Source: Pelomonas sp047654805
Lineage (GTDB): Bacteria > Pseudomonadota > Gammaproteobacteria > Burkholderiales > Burkholderiaceae_C
DNA length: 64,000 nt
Reading direction: 5' to 3'
Assembly (NCBI RefSeq): GCF_047654805.1
Contig: NZ_JASGIV010000001.1
Span: 1,364,001 to 1,428,000, forward strand
Part shown: positions 41,593-50,301 of the stretch, one piece after another
Layout of the letters: each line of letters starts with the position of its first letter
Numbering within the stretch: position 1 is the stretch's first letter
Translations under genes and position numbers: made by a program
Notes under the pieces: generated by a model
Seen by the model: the letters and a program-made list of their open reading frames with translations, nothing else
The model's database searches: none
Told to the model about the DNA's origin: nothing

Positions 41593-41927
41593 TAGTCGGC
41601 GATGACGGACAACTGCATCGTCGCCGCTGCTTGCAGCGCACGCGCGCAGAGGTTGCGCATCCTGCGCAGGAAGCTCGTCATCTGCGGCGGGAGTCTGGTA
41701 TCGCGTAGCAGATGGTCGATGTCCTCGAGCAAGCGGGGCAGCTGCTCGGGCGTCAGCAACATCTCGGCCGAGCTGCCGTAGTAGTGCAGCCAGAACGCCG
41801 CCAGTGGCCGGCCCGGGCCCAAAAGCATCACGCGGGCATGGCCGTCTTCCCAGACGGACTCCTCCATGCCCAGCATCTCGACGATGACGTCGGGTGTGGC
41901 GCGCTCGCTCAGAAGCAGTTGTCGCAT
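41592..41927 (-). CDS. Protein of unknown function linked to the lipoprotein gene
   Basis: 111 residues, mostly helical: RATPDVIVEMLGMEESVWED, then GHARVMLLGPGRPLAAFWLH and EQLPRLLEDIDHLLRDTRLP. ATG at 41927 follows GAAGAG and the lipoprotein stop by 7 bp. The stop codon is formed by the TA target duplication plus the first IS base; the same stop would exist without the IS. No family recognised; linkage to the kinase and sigma-54 regulator suggests a shared system. Confidence 0.6.
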   Translation of the reverse strand: MRQLLLSERATPDVIVEMLGMEESVWEDGHARVMLLGPGRPLAAFWLHYYGSSAEMLLTPEQLPRLLEDIDHLLRDTRLPPQMTSFLRRMRNLCARALQAAATMQLSVIAD

Positions 41928-41934
41928 CAGCTCT

Positions 41935-42360
41935 TCAGTGGCAGGCCGGCGGCGTGGGGGCACCCCCAAGTTCCGGAAACTGGGTGACCACGTTGCCATT
42001 GGGCTCCATCACCATGCGACCACATTTCTCGCCGGCCGTGCCGACCACGGTGGGGTCGAGGTTGGCGTCGTAGCGGATACGCGCATCCGGCTGCACGACG
42101 CGGAACTTGAGCGGCGCGTTCTGGACCATGGCGCAGAAGTTCTGTGCACCAGCTGGTGTGCAGTAGATCGGGACGAACTGGTTGGCGCCGGGCGGTGGGA
42201 CCAGCGCGCAATGCCGGGCCTGGATGTGCGCGAGGGCGGCAGGTGTCACGATACAGGGAGGATCAATGTCCGGCGCTTTCGCGACAGGTGAGGTCTGGCA
42301 GCCTGTCAGCCAAAGTGCGGCGGCACATAGCAGCAGGCGGGATGAGGTGCGCGTATGCAT
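41935..42360 (-). CDS. Lipoprotein of unknown function
   Basis: 141 residues. The signal peptide and lipobox are clear: RLLLCAAALWLTGCQTSPVA, with the Cys after LTG. The mature part contains several Cys (ARHCALVPPPGANQFVPIYC) and ends GGAPTPPACH. Probably sits in the outer membrane or periplasm. A -24/-12-like promoter (42419-42436) lies 59 bp upstream. Function unknown. Confidence 0.7.
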   Translation of the reverse strand: MHTRTSSRLLLCAAALWLTGCQTSPVAKAPDIDPPCIVTPAALAHIQARHCALVPPPGANQFVPIYCTPAGAQNFCAMVQNAPLKFRVVQPDARIRYDANLDPTVVGTAGEKCGRMVMEPNGNVVTQFPELGGAPTPPACH

Positions 42361-42418
42361 GGCGGGTTCCCTTCAAGGTTGAATGCGGGAAACGACGGCG
42401 CTTCCAGCAGGCACCGCA

Positions 42419-42436
42419 CATCAAGCTCCGTGCCAG
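42419..42436 (-). promoter_or_regulatory. Sigma-54-like (-24/-12) promoter for the lipoprotein gene
   Basis: On the minus strand CTGGCACGGAGCTTGATG matches the -24 half perfectly (TGGCACG) with the required 10 bp between GG and the -12 pair. The -12 half is TTGAT instead of TTGCT, a change in one of the most conserved positions. It sits 59 bp before the lipoprotein start and downstream of the palindrome array, the geometry of a sigma-54 promoter with an upstream activator site. Confidence 0.55.
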
Positions 42437-42474
42437 GCGCTGCGCCGCGTCGGAAAGCCTACATGCGCGCATCA

Positions 42475-42534
42475 TGACGGCGTCAGAGGTCGCGCTGACG
42501 CGTCAGGCATGCGATTGACGCGTTTGACGCGTCA
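42475..42534. promoter_or_regulatory. Array of TGACGCGTCA palindromes
   Basis: Four related sites: TGACGGCGTCA (42475-42485), TGACGCGTCA (42496-42505), TTGACGCGTT (42515-42524) and TGACGCGTCA (42525-42534). The TGACG starts are spaced 21, 20 and 9 bp, close to whole helical turns. It lies between the divergent lipoprotein and FHA/sigma-54 activator genes, 65-125 bp upstream of the predicted sigma-54 start site. Confidence 0.7.
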
Positions 42535-42576
42535 TGGGCTGAGAATGCGGCTCTCCGTCGCAACCGAGACCTGCTG

Positions 42577-44223
42577 ATGGATCCTGGCCTGCCCAACGCC
42601 GACGAGCAAACACTTTCGTCCCCCGGATTCGGTGAGCATTCCGATGGCGCCGCCCTGCTGGCGTTGACGGTGATCTGGCATCCGCGGCCCATGCTCCTTG
42701 GGGCCCAGTGTGTGCTGCCGGCACCTGGCGTGGCTGCAAGCCTGAGTCGCAGCACACCCTTCCGACTGGTGGAGCAGACACAGGTGGAGGCGCTCGGTCA
42801 TGCAGCCGTCTCGCGCAGACCTACGCGACTGCTGGAGACGCCGGGCGGTGGGCTGCGTCTTTGCCTGCCGGATACGGCCATGCATTGCGAGCTCGACGGG
42901 CAGCAACTCCATGGAGAGTTTGAGGTATCGCCCGAGGCTATCGAGCGTGGTGCCGTGCTGATATTCGGCGGCATAGTGGCCCTTTGCTTGCATCGTGTGC
43001 GCTGCTTGCCCGACGGCCTGGCACTTGGCGAGCTGGCTGGGTTGAGCAGCGCCATGGTGAGTGTTCGTCGCCAGATCGCCCAGGTGGCCAGCACCGAGCT
43101 GCCGGTCCTGATCCTGGGAGAGTCGGGCACGGGCAAGGAACTGGTGGCCCAGGCTGTGCACGCGCAGAGCCGGCGCCGCGACGCGCGCCTGATCACGGTC
43201 AACATGGCCGCCATGTCGGAGTCGCTTGCGGCATCCGACCTGTTCGGCGCTACACGCGGCGCTTACACGGGGGCGCAGACTGCTCGTGCCGGCTATTGGC
43301 GTGAAGCGCACGACGCCACGCTTTTTCTCGATGAGGTAGGCGACACGCCAGCCCTGGTGCAACCCATGCTGCTGCGCGCGATCGAGTCCGGCGAGTTCCG
43401 GCCGCTCGGTGCCTGTCGTGATGAGCGTGCCGATGTGCGCCTGATTGCCGCGACCGACCGAGACCTGCAGTCCGGCAGCTTCAACCAGCCACTGCTGCGC
43501 AGGCTGGAAGCCTTTGTCATCCGCACCCCGCCGCTGCGCCAGCGCCGCGAGGATCTCGGTTTGTTGGCCTTGCTGGCTCTTCAGGAGGAGGGCCCGCTCA
43601 CCGAGATGCCCAGGTTGCCTCAGGCCTTGCTGCGAGCGTTGTGCATGCATGACTGGCCCGGCAATGTGCGCCAGTTCATGCACGCGATGCGGCGTGTTGC
43701 TTTGCAAGCGCAGCGAGGGCAGGGCATGGATTGGCCTTCGGTGCATGAACTGCTGGGTGGCGACGTGCGTGTATCTTCGATGGCCGTGGCTGGCGTGCCG
43801 GCGCACGATCCGGTGCCGACGCGTGTGCCTGCCCCACTTGGCGCTGGCGCAGCGTTGCCTGCCAGTCGAAGCTTTCGTGCACCGTCCAGCGTTTCTGAGC
43901 AGGAGCTGATCGCAGCACTTGACGCGGCCGGCTGGCGACTCAGTCAGGCTGCGGAAGGGCTGGGCATCTCACGACCATCGCTCTACAACCTGATTCGCAA
44001 ACACGCCCAGTTGCGAAGCGCCGAGAGTCTGCAGCCCGCTGAAGTCGTTGCAGCCTTAGAGGCCGGCCATACAGATCTGGCCGATCTGGCTGTCCATTTG
44101 CGCATCCCGCAGGAGGCCCTGCGGCGTCGCATGGACCGACTGCAGGCTGATGGTTGCCTGACTCGGGAGCAATCCGCTGCGAGCACAGGAAACTCTCCGC
44201 TTGAATCGTCCCGGGCCTGGTAG
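42577..44223 (+). CDS. FHA-domain sigma-54-dependent transcriptional activator
   Basis: 548 residues. The N-terminal ~130 residues form an FHA-like domain (AVSRRPTRLLETPGGGLRLC, AMHCELDGQQLHGEFEVSPE), a phospho-threonine reader. The AAA+ domain follows: Walker A LILGESGTGKELVAQAVHAQ, the sigma-54 contact loop GAYTGAQTARAGYWREA, Walker B ATLFLDEVG, and LRAIESGEFRPLG. The C-terminal Fis-type HTH is AAGWRLSQAAEGLGISRPSL. A further HTH-like tail follows. Kinases paired with FHA/sigma-54 activators can control them by phosphorylation. Its probable binding array lies just upstream. Confidence 0.9.
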   Translation: MDPGLPNADEQTLSSPGFGEHSDGAALLALTVIWHPRPMLLGAQCVLPAPGVAASLSRSTPFRLVEQTQVEALGHAAVSRRPTRLLETPGGGLRLCLPDTAMHCELDGQQLHGEFEVSPEAIERGAVLIFGGIVALCLHRVRCLPDGLALGELAGLSSAMVSVRRQIAQVASTELPVLILGESGTGKELVAQAVHAQSRRRDARLITVNMAAMSESLAASDLFGATRGAYTGAQTARAGYWREAHDATLFLDEVGDTPALVQPMLLRAIESGEFRPLGACRDERADVRLIAATDRDLQSGSFNQPLLRRLEAFVIRTPPLRQRREDLGLLALLALQEEGPLTEMPRLPQALLRALCMHDWPGNVRQFMHAMRRVALQAQRGQGMDWPSVHELLGGDVRVSSMAVAGVPAHDPVPTRVPAPLGAGAALPASRSFRAPSSVSEQELIAALDAAGWRLSQAAEGLGISRPSLYNLIRKHAQLRSAESLQPAEVVAALEAGHTDLADLAVHLRIPQEALRRRMDRLQADGCLTREQSAASTGNSPLESSRAW

Positions 44224-44286
44224 AGCCTTCGATCCTCAAGCCGGGGCTTGGCAGAGGTGTCATGATGGAAAAGCATGCGAATCAGT

Positions 44287-45525
44287 TCATGCCTTCGTCT
44301 TCAGGGTGTCCTTGTCGAACCCCGCCAAGCGCTTGTAGCGCAGCGAGATGGCTTCCAGCGTGTGACGCGGAATCACGTCATCAATGTTCTGGAAGCCCTG
44401 CGGCGCGCGCGACTCGGCCAGCTGCATGACCTGCTCCGGCCCGTTCATGCGGTTGCGCAGCACGATGCCCGTAGTTTTCGGAAGGCGCTCAGCTTCGTAC
44501 TCCCGCAAGGCATAACCAGTATCTGGATCGTCGCTCAGGCAGTCGCTCAGGTAGCGCGCGTCAAGGATGGCTTGCGCACTGCCGTTTGAGCCTATCGGAT
44601 ACATGGGATGTGCAGCGTCGCCCAGCAGCGTGACGCGACCGAACGTCCAGCGCGGCAACGGATCCCGATCGACCAGCGGGAATTCGTAAATCTCCGTGGC
44701 ACCTTCGATGATGGCGGGGATGTCGATCCAATCCCATTGCCAGTTCTCGAACCACTTCGCGAAGACGGACCTGTCAACCTTGCGGTTCCAGTCGGTGCTG
44801 GGCAACTCGCTGTTTGGTACACGCAACTCGGCGATCCAGTTGATCAGCGATCGACCCTCCCGGCGCAGCGGCTCCGAGATCGGATAGCAGACGAACTTCT
44901 GATCCTGATGGCCGGCCATGAACATGGTGCGAGCGTCCATGTATGGCTTGGCCTCAGTCACTGCGCGCCACAGCATGCGACCGGAAAAACGGGGCTGATC
45001 GCCGTGCGGATAGAGGAATCGGCGCACGGCTGAATGGATGCCGTCCGCGCCAACCAGCACGTCGCATTTGGACTGCACAAGGACGCCGTCCCCACGGCGT
45101 TTGAACCAGGCATTGACCCGGTCGGTGGATTGCTCGAAGGAGTCGAAGGCGTGGCCGCAGCGCACCGCTTCCTTGCCGATGCGCTCCCGCACCTTCGCCA
45201 GCAGCTTCATCTGGAGCTCGCCGCGGTGGATGGAGAACTGCGGGAAGTCGTAGCCGGCTGCACGACCACGCGCTTCACGCCAGATCTCCTGGCCGAACTT
45301 GTTGAAGTAGGCGAGCGTGGACGTTTCAATCGCGCAGGCCGCCAGGTCGTCTTCCAGGCCAAGCCTGCACAGCTGCTGGCTGGCGTGCGGCAACAGGTTG
45401 ATGCCTACTCCGAGAGGCTTGATGTCGCTGACGGCCTCGAACACTTCCACCTCGACGCTGCGCTCATGCAGCATCAGTGCCAAGGTAAGCCCGCCGATGC
45501 CGGCTCCTGCAATCGTCACTTTCAC
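44287..45525 (-). CDS. FAD-dependent aromatic-type monooxygenase
   Basis: 412-residue flavoprotein monooxygenase (PHBH/PhzS-like). FAD motifs are KVTIAGAGIGGLTLALMLHE, KCDVLVGADGIHSAVRRFLY and TLLGDAAHPMYPIGSNGSAQ. GTG at 45525 with GGAG just upstream gives a start right at the FAD motif; an ATG at 45558 is possible. It is divergent from a MarR regulator, with the regulator's operator between them, so it is probably de-repressed by an aromatic substrate. Reaction not determinable beyond hydroxylation. Confidence 0.85.
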   Translation of the reverse strand: MKVTIAGAGIGGLTLALMLHERSVEVEVFEAVSDIKPLGVGINLLPHASQQLCRLGLEDDLAACAIETSTLAYFNKFGQEIWREARGRAAGYDFPQFSIHRGELQMKLLAKVRERIGKEAVRCGHAFDSFEQSTDRVNAWFKRRGDGVLVQSKCDVLVGADGIHSAVRRFLYPHGDQPRFSGRMLWRAVTEAKPYMDARTMFMAGHQDQKFVCYPISEPLRREGRSLINWIAELRVPNSELPSTDWNRKVDRSVFAKWFENWQWDWIDIPAIIEGATEIYEFPLVDRDPLPRWTFGRVTLLGDAAHPMYPIGSNGSAQAILDARYLSDCLSDDPDTGYALREYEAERLPKTTGIVLRNRMNGPEQVMQLAESRAPQGFQNIDDVIPRHTLEAISLRYKRLAGFDKDTLKTKA

Positions 45526-45582
45526 GCCGATCTCCAGTTCGTCTTCCCGATGCTGCATCGCCAGATGACATGCGCGCCGAAT

Positions 45583-45599
45583 TGTTATAGCCTATAACA
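45583..45599. promoter_or_regulatory. MarR-type operator
   Basis: TGTTATAG-C-CTATAACA is a perfect 8-bp inverted repeat around a central C, located between the divergent monooxygenase and MarR genes. Its size and AT-rich make-up fit a MarR dimer site. Confidence 0.75.
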
Positions 45600-45648
45600 G
45601 TCATATTTAAGAACACAAGCGCAGGATCCGCGCGGATGAGGAGACTGT

Positions 45649-46107
45649 TTGTCCCAGCGTGTTCATTTCAACGCCCGTATCGAAGGTGTGGAGTACGACG
45701 TGCTCGACGAGCTGGTCGGGTATGCGGTGCGCCGTGCGCAGCTGTCGATATACGAGGATTTCGCTGCCACCATGGATCCGGAAGAGGTCACGCCACAGCG
45801 GTTCTCGGCGCTTGTGATTGTTGAGAACAACCCTGGCATCTCACAGACGCGGCTGGCCGAGGTGATGGGCATCGCGCGTTCCGGCGTCGTGGCCATCATC
45901 GACACCTTCGAGAGGAAGGGGCTGGTCGAGCGCCAAGCCTCGGGCGACCGTCGCGCCCACAGCCTGCTGCTGACTAAGGTGGGTGCCCGCCAGCTCAAGC
46001 GCTACAAGCAGGCGGTGAAGGTGCACGACGAACGCATCTCTGTCGCGCTGACCGGGGCGGAGAAGGAGCAGTTGCGTTCGCTGCTGCGCAAGTTGTGCTC
46101 AGGTTGA
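45649..46107 (+). CDS. MarR family transcriptional regulator
   Basis: 152-residue winged-helix repressor. Recognition part: NNPGISQTRLAEVMGIARSG then VVAIIDTFERKGLVERQASG, with DRRAHSLLLT as the wing. Start TTG at 45649 after GATGAGGAG. It probably represses itself and the divergent monooxygenase through the palindrome at 45583-45599, released by an aromatic effector; the binding protein at 46233 may bring in that compound. Confidence 0.88.
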   Translation: MSQRVHFNARIEGVEYDVLDELVGYAVRRAQLSIYEDFAATMDPEEVTPQRFSALVIVENNPGISQTRLAEVMGIARSGVVAIIDTFERKGLVERQASGDRRAHSLLLTKVGARQLKRYKQAVKVHDERISVALTGAEKEQLRSLLRKLCSG

Positions 46108-46232
46108 AGGCGATATCGCCATGAGGCGCACGGCGACCGTGTCGTCCAGAAATCCGCGAGAGAGATCTATCTCGGTCAGGCGCGAGGCGGGCCGTGTGAC
46201 GTGCAGCTAGTTCAATCCAGCCAGGAGACATC

Positions 46233-47372
46233 ATGAAGAAGTTCATCCACCCGTCGGTTGCAGCACTCATGGGCGCGCTCTTTGTCGGCGCTGTACATGC
46301 CGAGATCACTGTTGGCGTGAGCCTACCGCTGACAGGCCCGGCCTCGGCCCTCGGCATCCCGACCAAGAACGGCATTTCGCTGTGGCCTGAAACCATCGGG
46401 GGCGAAAAGGTCAAGCTCATCATCTTGGACGACGCTTCGGACACGACGCAGTCCGTCAAGAACGGACGCCGCTTCGTTGCCGAGGACAAGGTGGACGTGA
46501 TCGTCGGTTCGACCGCGACACCGGCATCGCTTGCCCTGTCCGTTGAGGCGCTAGAAGGCCGCACCGTGCAGATCTCGACCTCACCGGTCGATCTTCCCGC
46601 AGGCAAGGACGCCTGGACCTTCCGCGTGGCGCAGTCCACGCCGCTTATGGCATCGGCGCTCGTGGAGCACATGAAGAAGAATGGCGTCAAGACCTATGCC
46701 TATCTTGGCTATTCCGACGCCTATGGCGAGACCTGGTTGAAGTCCTTCGACGCTCAGGCGGCGAAGGCCGGACTGACGTCCCTGGTGACGGAGCGCTTCG
46801 CTCGCTCCGATACCAGCGTAACGGCGCAGGCCCTGAAGATCACCATGGCGCAGCCGGATGCCATCTTGATCGGTGCGTCGGGCAGCGGTGCTGCGATGCC
46901 GCACAAGGCCATCGTGGCCCGTGGCTACAAGGGCAGGATCTACCAGACCCATGGCGCAGCCTCGCGCGACCTTATTCGTGTGGGGGGCAAGGACGTGGAC
47001 GGATCGATCGTCGTGGCGGGACTGGCGGTGATGCCGGAATCGTTGCCGGCATCGCATCCCTCCAAGAAGCTGGCGACGGAGTTCGTCGAGCGCTACGAGC
47101 AGCAGTTTGGCGCAGGCACCCGCAATCAGTTTGCAGCGCATGGCTACGACGCGCACCTGCTGTTGCAGGCGGCGGTGCCAGTTGCGCTCAAGAAGGCCAG
47201 GCCGGGGACGCCGGAGTTCCGGGCGGCGCTCAAGGATGCGCTGGAGAACACCAAGGGTGTGACGATCACGCAAGGCGTGATCCGCTATTCCGCAAAGGAT
47301 CACTGGGGCCTGGAGGACGGCGCACGCGTCTTGCTGACGATAGAGAAGGGTGATTGGAGGCTGGCGGACTGA
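46233..47372 (+). CDS. ABC transporter periplasmic binding protein (LivJ/aromatic type)
   Basis: 379-residue type I periplasmic binding protein. Signal peptide FIHPSVAALMGALFVGAVHA, then ITVGVSLPLTGPASALGIPT, the typical start of branched-chain amino acid/aromatic-acid binders. Further landmarks are VDVIVGSTATPASLALSVEA and AYLGYSDAYGETWLKSFDAQ. CAGGAGACATC precedes the ATG. No permease genes are beside it; it follows MarR. May supply the substrate of the monooxygenase. Confidence 0.88.
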   Translation: MKKFIHPSVAALMGALFVGAVHAEITVGVSLPLTGPASALGIPTKNGISLWPETIGGEKVKLIILDDASDTTQSVKNGRRFVAEDKVDVIVGSTATPASLALSVEALEGRTVQISTSPVDLPAGKDAWTFRVAQSTPLMASALVEHMKKNGVKTYAYLGYSDAYGETWLKSFDAQAAKAGLTSLVTERFARSDTSVTAQALKITMAQPDAILIGASGSGAAMPHKAIVARGYKGRIYQTHGAASRDLIRVGGKDVDGSIVVAGLAVMPESLPASHPSKKLATEFVERYEQQFGAGTRNQFAAHGYDAHLLLQAAVPVALKKARPGTPEFRAALKDALENTKGVTITQGVIRYSAKDHWGLEDGARVLLTIEKGDWRLAD

Positions 47373-47962
47373 TATGGCCGCTTTTGGTCAGACATTTCGA
47401 TGTTGAACGCAAGCAGCCCGGGCTGACACTGCACACAGTCTGCGGTGATGATGGATCAAGCTGATATCCGTCGGGCCGACGATGGTTTTCCGCGTGCAGC
47501 TCGGTTGGGGGCGCTTCCAATTGTGAAGCTGCACGAATCGCCATAGTCCGCCTGTGTTCGTTCAGTTCAAAGTAGGCGCGGCTTGGCAGGCGATCGCCCT
47601 TTCGGAGTGGGGCGCCTTCGAGTCTTGGCGATGCAAATCTTGCTGTGCTGGACGCCTCGCGTTGCAGCTGCGGCACCTGGTTGTGCACTCGGAGGGTGAG
47701 GCTCATCCTCGCAGGGCCCCGGTAGTTCCAGGCTGCATCCGTCAGCAGTCGCCTGGTGCGCGCGCCGCCCGTCTTGGTGTCCGGCCATGCGGTCGTGGTC
47801 GGATTCTCAGTACGCTGCTGACTCGGCGCGCATACTCACTTCCGCCGAGGGAGTAGCTGAGGCCTCTGGAGTCTCTTTCCTCGGGGCACTCATTCAGCCA
47901 AGGCCGAATGGACAACTGGAGCTTCTGGTGGTGAAGCAGTGGCGCCCTGGTCGACTGCCACC
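47373..47962. other. Gene-free stretch
   Basis: 590 bp between the binding protein and cheB. Short frames exist on both strands, but none has protein-like composition or a plausible start. Nothing recognisable was seen; it may be decayed DNA. Confidence 0.5.
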
Positions 47963-49039
47963 CTAGCGGCGTTGCGCAACGATTTCGGTACTGATTTGCC
48001 CGAGCGTGACCTGGCGCATGACGGCGCCTCGCTTGACGGCTTCCTTGGGCATGCCGAAAACAACGCAGGAGGCTTCATCTTGGGCAAGCGTCTGGGCGCC
48101 GGCTTGGCGCATCTCCAGCAGTCCGGCCGCACCGTCGTCTCCCATGCCCGTCATGATGATGCCAAGTGCGTTTGCGCCTGCGTTGCGCGCTACCGAACGA
48201 AACAGCACATCCACCGAAGGTCGATGGCGGTTGACGAGTGGACCGTCAACCACATCGACGTGGTATTGGGCCCCGCTGCGTTTCAGCAGCATGTGCTTCC
48301 CGCCGGGAGCAATCAGGGCGCAGCCTGGCATGACTCGGTCGCCGGAGGCCGCTTCCTTGACGACGATCTCGGACAAGCTATCCAGCCGAGCAGCAAAGGC
48401 GGCGGTGAACTTCTCTGGCATGTGCTGAACGATGACGATGCCGGGGCAAACTCGCGGCAGGCCCGTCAGTACTTGTTCAAGGGCTTGGGTGCCTCCGGTG
48501 GAAGTGCCGATCGCGACAATCCGTTCCGTGGTCTTGACCATCGCGCTTGGTGAGCTTGGGGGCAGGATGACGTCGGCATTGAGCTTCTGGGTCGCCTTGG
48601 CTGTGAGGCCGGCAGCGCGGGCAGCGAGGTGCCGCACGTTGGCTCGTGATGCGGCCCGCACCGCAGCGACCAGCTCGTCACCCGACTCGAGAAGAAATTC
48701 CTTGAGACCGATGCGTGGCTTGGTGACGATGGCTACAGCACCTGCTGCCATGGCCTCGATGGTGGTCCGTGCGCCTTGTTCGGTGAGCGTCGAGCAGATG
48801 ACGACGGGCGTCGGCCGCTCCTCCATGATTTGACGAAGGAAGGTGATTCCGTCCATGCGCGGCATTTCGACGTCAAGCACGATCACATCGGGCCAGCTCA
48901 ATCGCATGCGCTCTCTTGCGAGTAGTGGATCGGCGCATGCGGCGATGACTTCAATGCCTGGCGCTCGGTCAAGCAGTCCAGAAACGACTTGTCGAACGAC
49001 AGCCGAATCGTCGACCACCAGGGTTCGGATGGGTTTCAT
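47963..49039 (-). CDS. cheB: CheB protein-glutamate methylesterase
   Basis: 358 residues. The N-terminal receiver (TLVVDDSAVVRQVVSGLLDR, phospho-Asp in VIVLDVEMPRMDGI) regulates the C-terminal methylesterase. The catalytic triad is seen as Ser in VAIGTSTGGTQAL, His in VIVQHMPEKFTAAFAARLD and Asp in TGMGDDGAAGL. Removes methyl groups from MCPs and can deamidate them. Last gene of the leftward chemosensory operon; its ATG overlaps the stop of the REC-EAL gene. Confidence 0.95.
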   Translation of the reverse strand: MKPIRTLVVDDSAVVRQVVSGLLDRAPGIEVIAACADPLLARERMRLSWPDVIVLDVEMPRMDGITFLRQIMEERPTPVVICSTLTEQGARTTIEAMAAGAVAIVTKPRIGLKEFLLESGDELVAAVRAASRANVRHLAARAAGLTAKATQKLNADVILPPSSPSAMVKTTERIVAIGTSTGGTQALEQVLTGLPRVCPGIVIVQHMPEKFTAAFAARLDSLSEIVVKEAASGDRVMPGCALIAPGGKHMLLKRSGAQYHVDVVDGPLVNRHRPSVDVLFRSVARNAGANALGIIMTGMGDDGAAGLLEMRQAGAQTLAQDEASCVVFGMPKEAVKRGAVMRQVTLGQISTEIVAQRR

Positions 49040-50301
49040 GTGGAGGAGGGGTCAGGGTCTACCGGCGGATGGACTGGATGGACGGTGCGCAGCCTCGCCA
49101 AGCGTGTCTGGTGACCACGCAGCCAAGCCGGCAGTTGGTCACCGGGTAGTGCGCGCCCAATCAGCCACCCTTGCCCGACGTTGCATCCGTAGCGTTGCAG
49201 CCAGATCCAGTCCTCGAGTGTCTCAACGCCCTCCGCCACGCTGGTCAGCCCCAGGCGCGCGGCCATCTCGATGGAGGACTGGAGCATTACGCGAAGTTGT
49301 TCATTTGCATGTGCACCATGTACAAAGCTGCGGTCGATCTTCAGCTCCGTGAATGGCACGCGTGCCAGCTGTTGCATGGAGGAGAAGCCTGTTCCGTAGT
49401 CGTCGATGGATAGGCCATAGCCAGCCATGCGCAGGCGTGCCAGCGTGCCCAGGGCGACGCCTTCGCAGCTAATTAGTGCGTTCTCGGTGACTTCGAGCAC
49501 CAGTTGCTCCGGTCGGATGCGAGCGCGTTGGACTATGGCGTCGATCTCGCTTACCAGCCGGCTGGAATCAAGCAGCTTGGGTGAAAGATTGACCGCGACG
49601 GACAGCGTGAAGCCCCGGGCAAGCCAGGCGCCCAACTGCGTGGTGGCCTGCTGCAGCATGGACAAGGTCAGTGGATGGATCAGGCCTTCGGCTTCCGCCA
49701 CTGGGATGAAACGGTCCGGTGCTATCGGGCCGGCCGCGTCATCTGTCCAGCGTGCGAGCGCCTCCACACCACGAATCAAGCCGCTGCGCACGTCAACCTT
49801 CGGTTGGAAGTGAGGCTGGATGGCACCGTTCTCAATGGCTGATGCCAGTTGAGACGGTTCTACATAGATCGATTCCGGGGCGCGTCGATCGGCAGGAGCC
49901 TGCAGGCAGCCCATCAGCGCTTCGCTCAGTACGTCCAGCGTGAGCGGCTTGTGTGCTGCGCGCGATATCTGTAGGCCATTGGCGCGTGCCATCTCCAGCA
50001 CGGCGCTGACAAGGGTCGATTCGCGTGTTGATGCGACGACGATGGGGACCTTCATGTCGCGGGACTGGAGATGCTGAATCAGCTCAATCCCGTCCATGAC
50101 CGGCATATGGAGGTCGATGACCATGGCGTCAGGTGGCGTCGCTAGCGAATCCAGCAGCACGAGGGCCTCTGCGCCGTTGGCCGCCTGATGCACCAGGCGA
50201 ACGCCCAGCAGCGAAAGCAGTCCAGCAAGGTGGGCGCGCTGGACGCTGCTGTCCTCCACAATGAGCACGCTCCTGACTCGGCCTTCGAGGCTCCCCATCA
50301 T
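49036..50301 (-). CDS. REC-EAL response regulator, c-di-GMP phosphodiesterase
   Basis: 421 residues. Receiver domain first (SVLIVEDSSVQRAHLAGLLS; Asp in AMVIDLHMPVMDGIELIQH), then an EAL domain. The catalytic set looks complete: EALARW, NLSPKLLDSS, VLEVTENALI, SIDDYGTGFSSMQQLA, LKIDRSFV and VAEGVETLED. So it should hydrolyse c-di-GMP under phosphorelay control. ATG at 50301 overlaps the cheD stop (ATGA) and its stop overlaps cheB. Links the chemosensory operon to c-di-GMP. Confidence 0.9.
   Translation of the reverse strand: MMGSLEGRVRSVLIVEDSSVQRAHLAGLLSLLGVRLVHQAANGAEALVLLDSLATPPDAMVIDLHMPVMDGIELIQHLQSRDMKVPIVVASTRESTLVSAVLEMARANGLQISRAAHKPLTLDVLSEALMGCLQAPADRRAPESIYVEPSQLASAIENGAIQPHFQPKVDVRSGLIRGVEALARWTDDAAGPIAPDRFIPVAEAEGLIHPLTLSMLQQATTQLGAWLARGFTLSVAVNLSPKLLDSSRLVSEIDAIVQRARIRPEQLVLEVTENALISCEGVALGTLARLRMAGYGLSIDDYGTGFSSMQQLARVPFTELKIDRSFVHGAHANEQLRVMLQSSIEMAARLGLTSVAEGVETLEDWIWLQRYGCNVGQGWLIGRALPGDQLPAWLRGHQTRLARLRTVHPVHPPVDPDPSST

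Noticed and set aside
44224..44286. CAAGCCGGGGCTTG between convergent genes as a terminator
   Set aside because: The loop would be only two bases, so the stem cannot form fully, and there is no T-run.
47266..47706. Leftward open frame overlapping the end of the binding-protein gene
   Set aside because: It runs antisense into a clear gene and has no recognisable start or motif.
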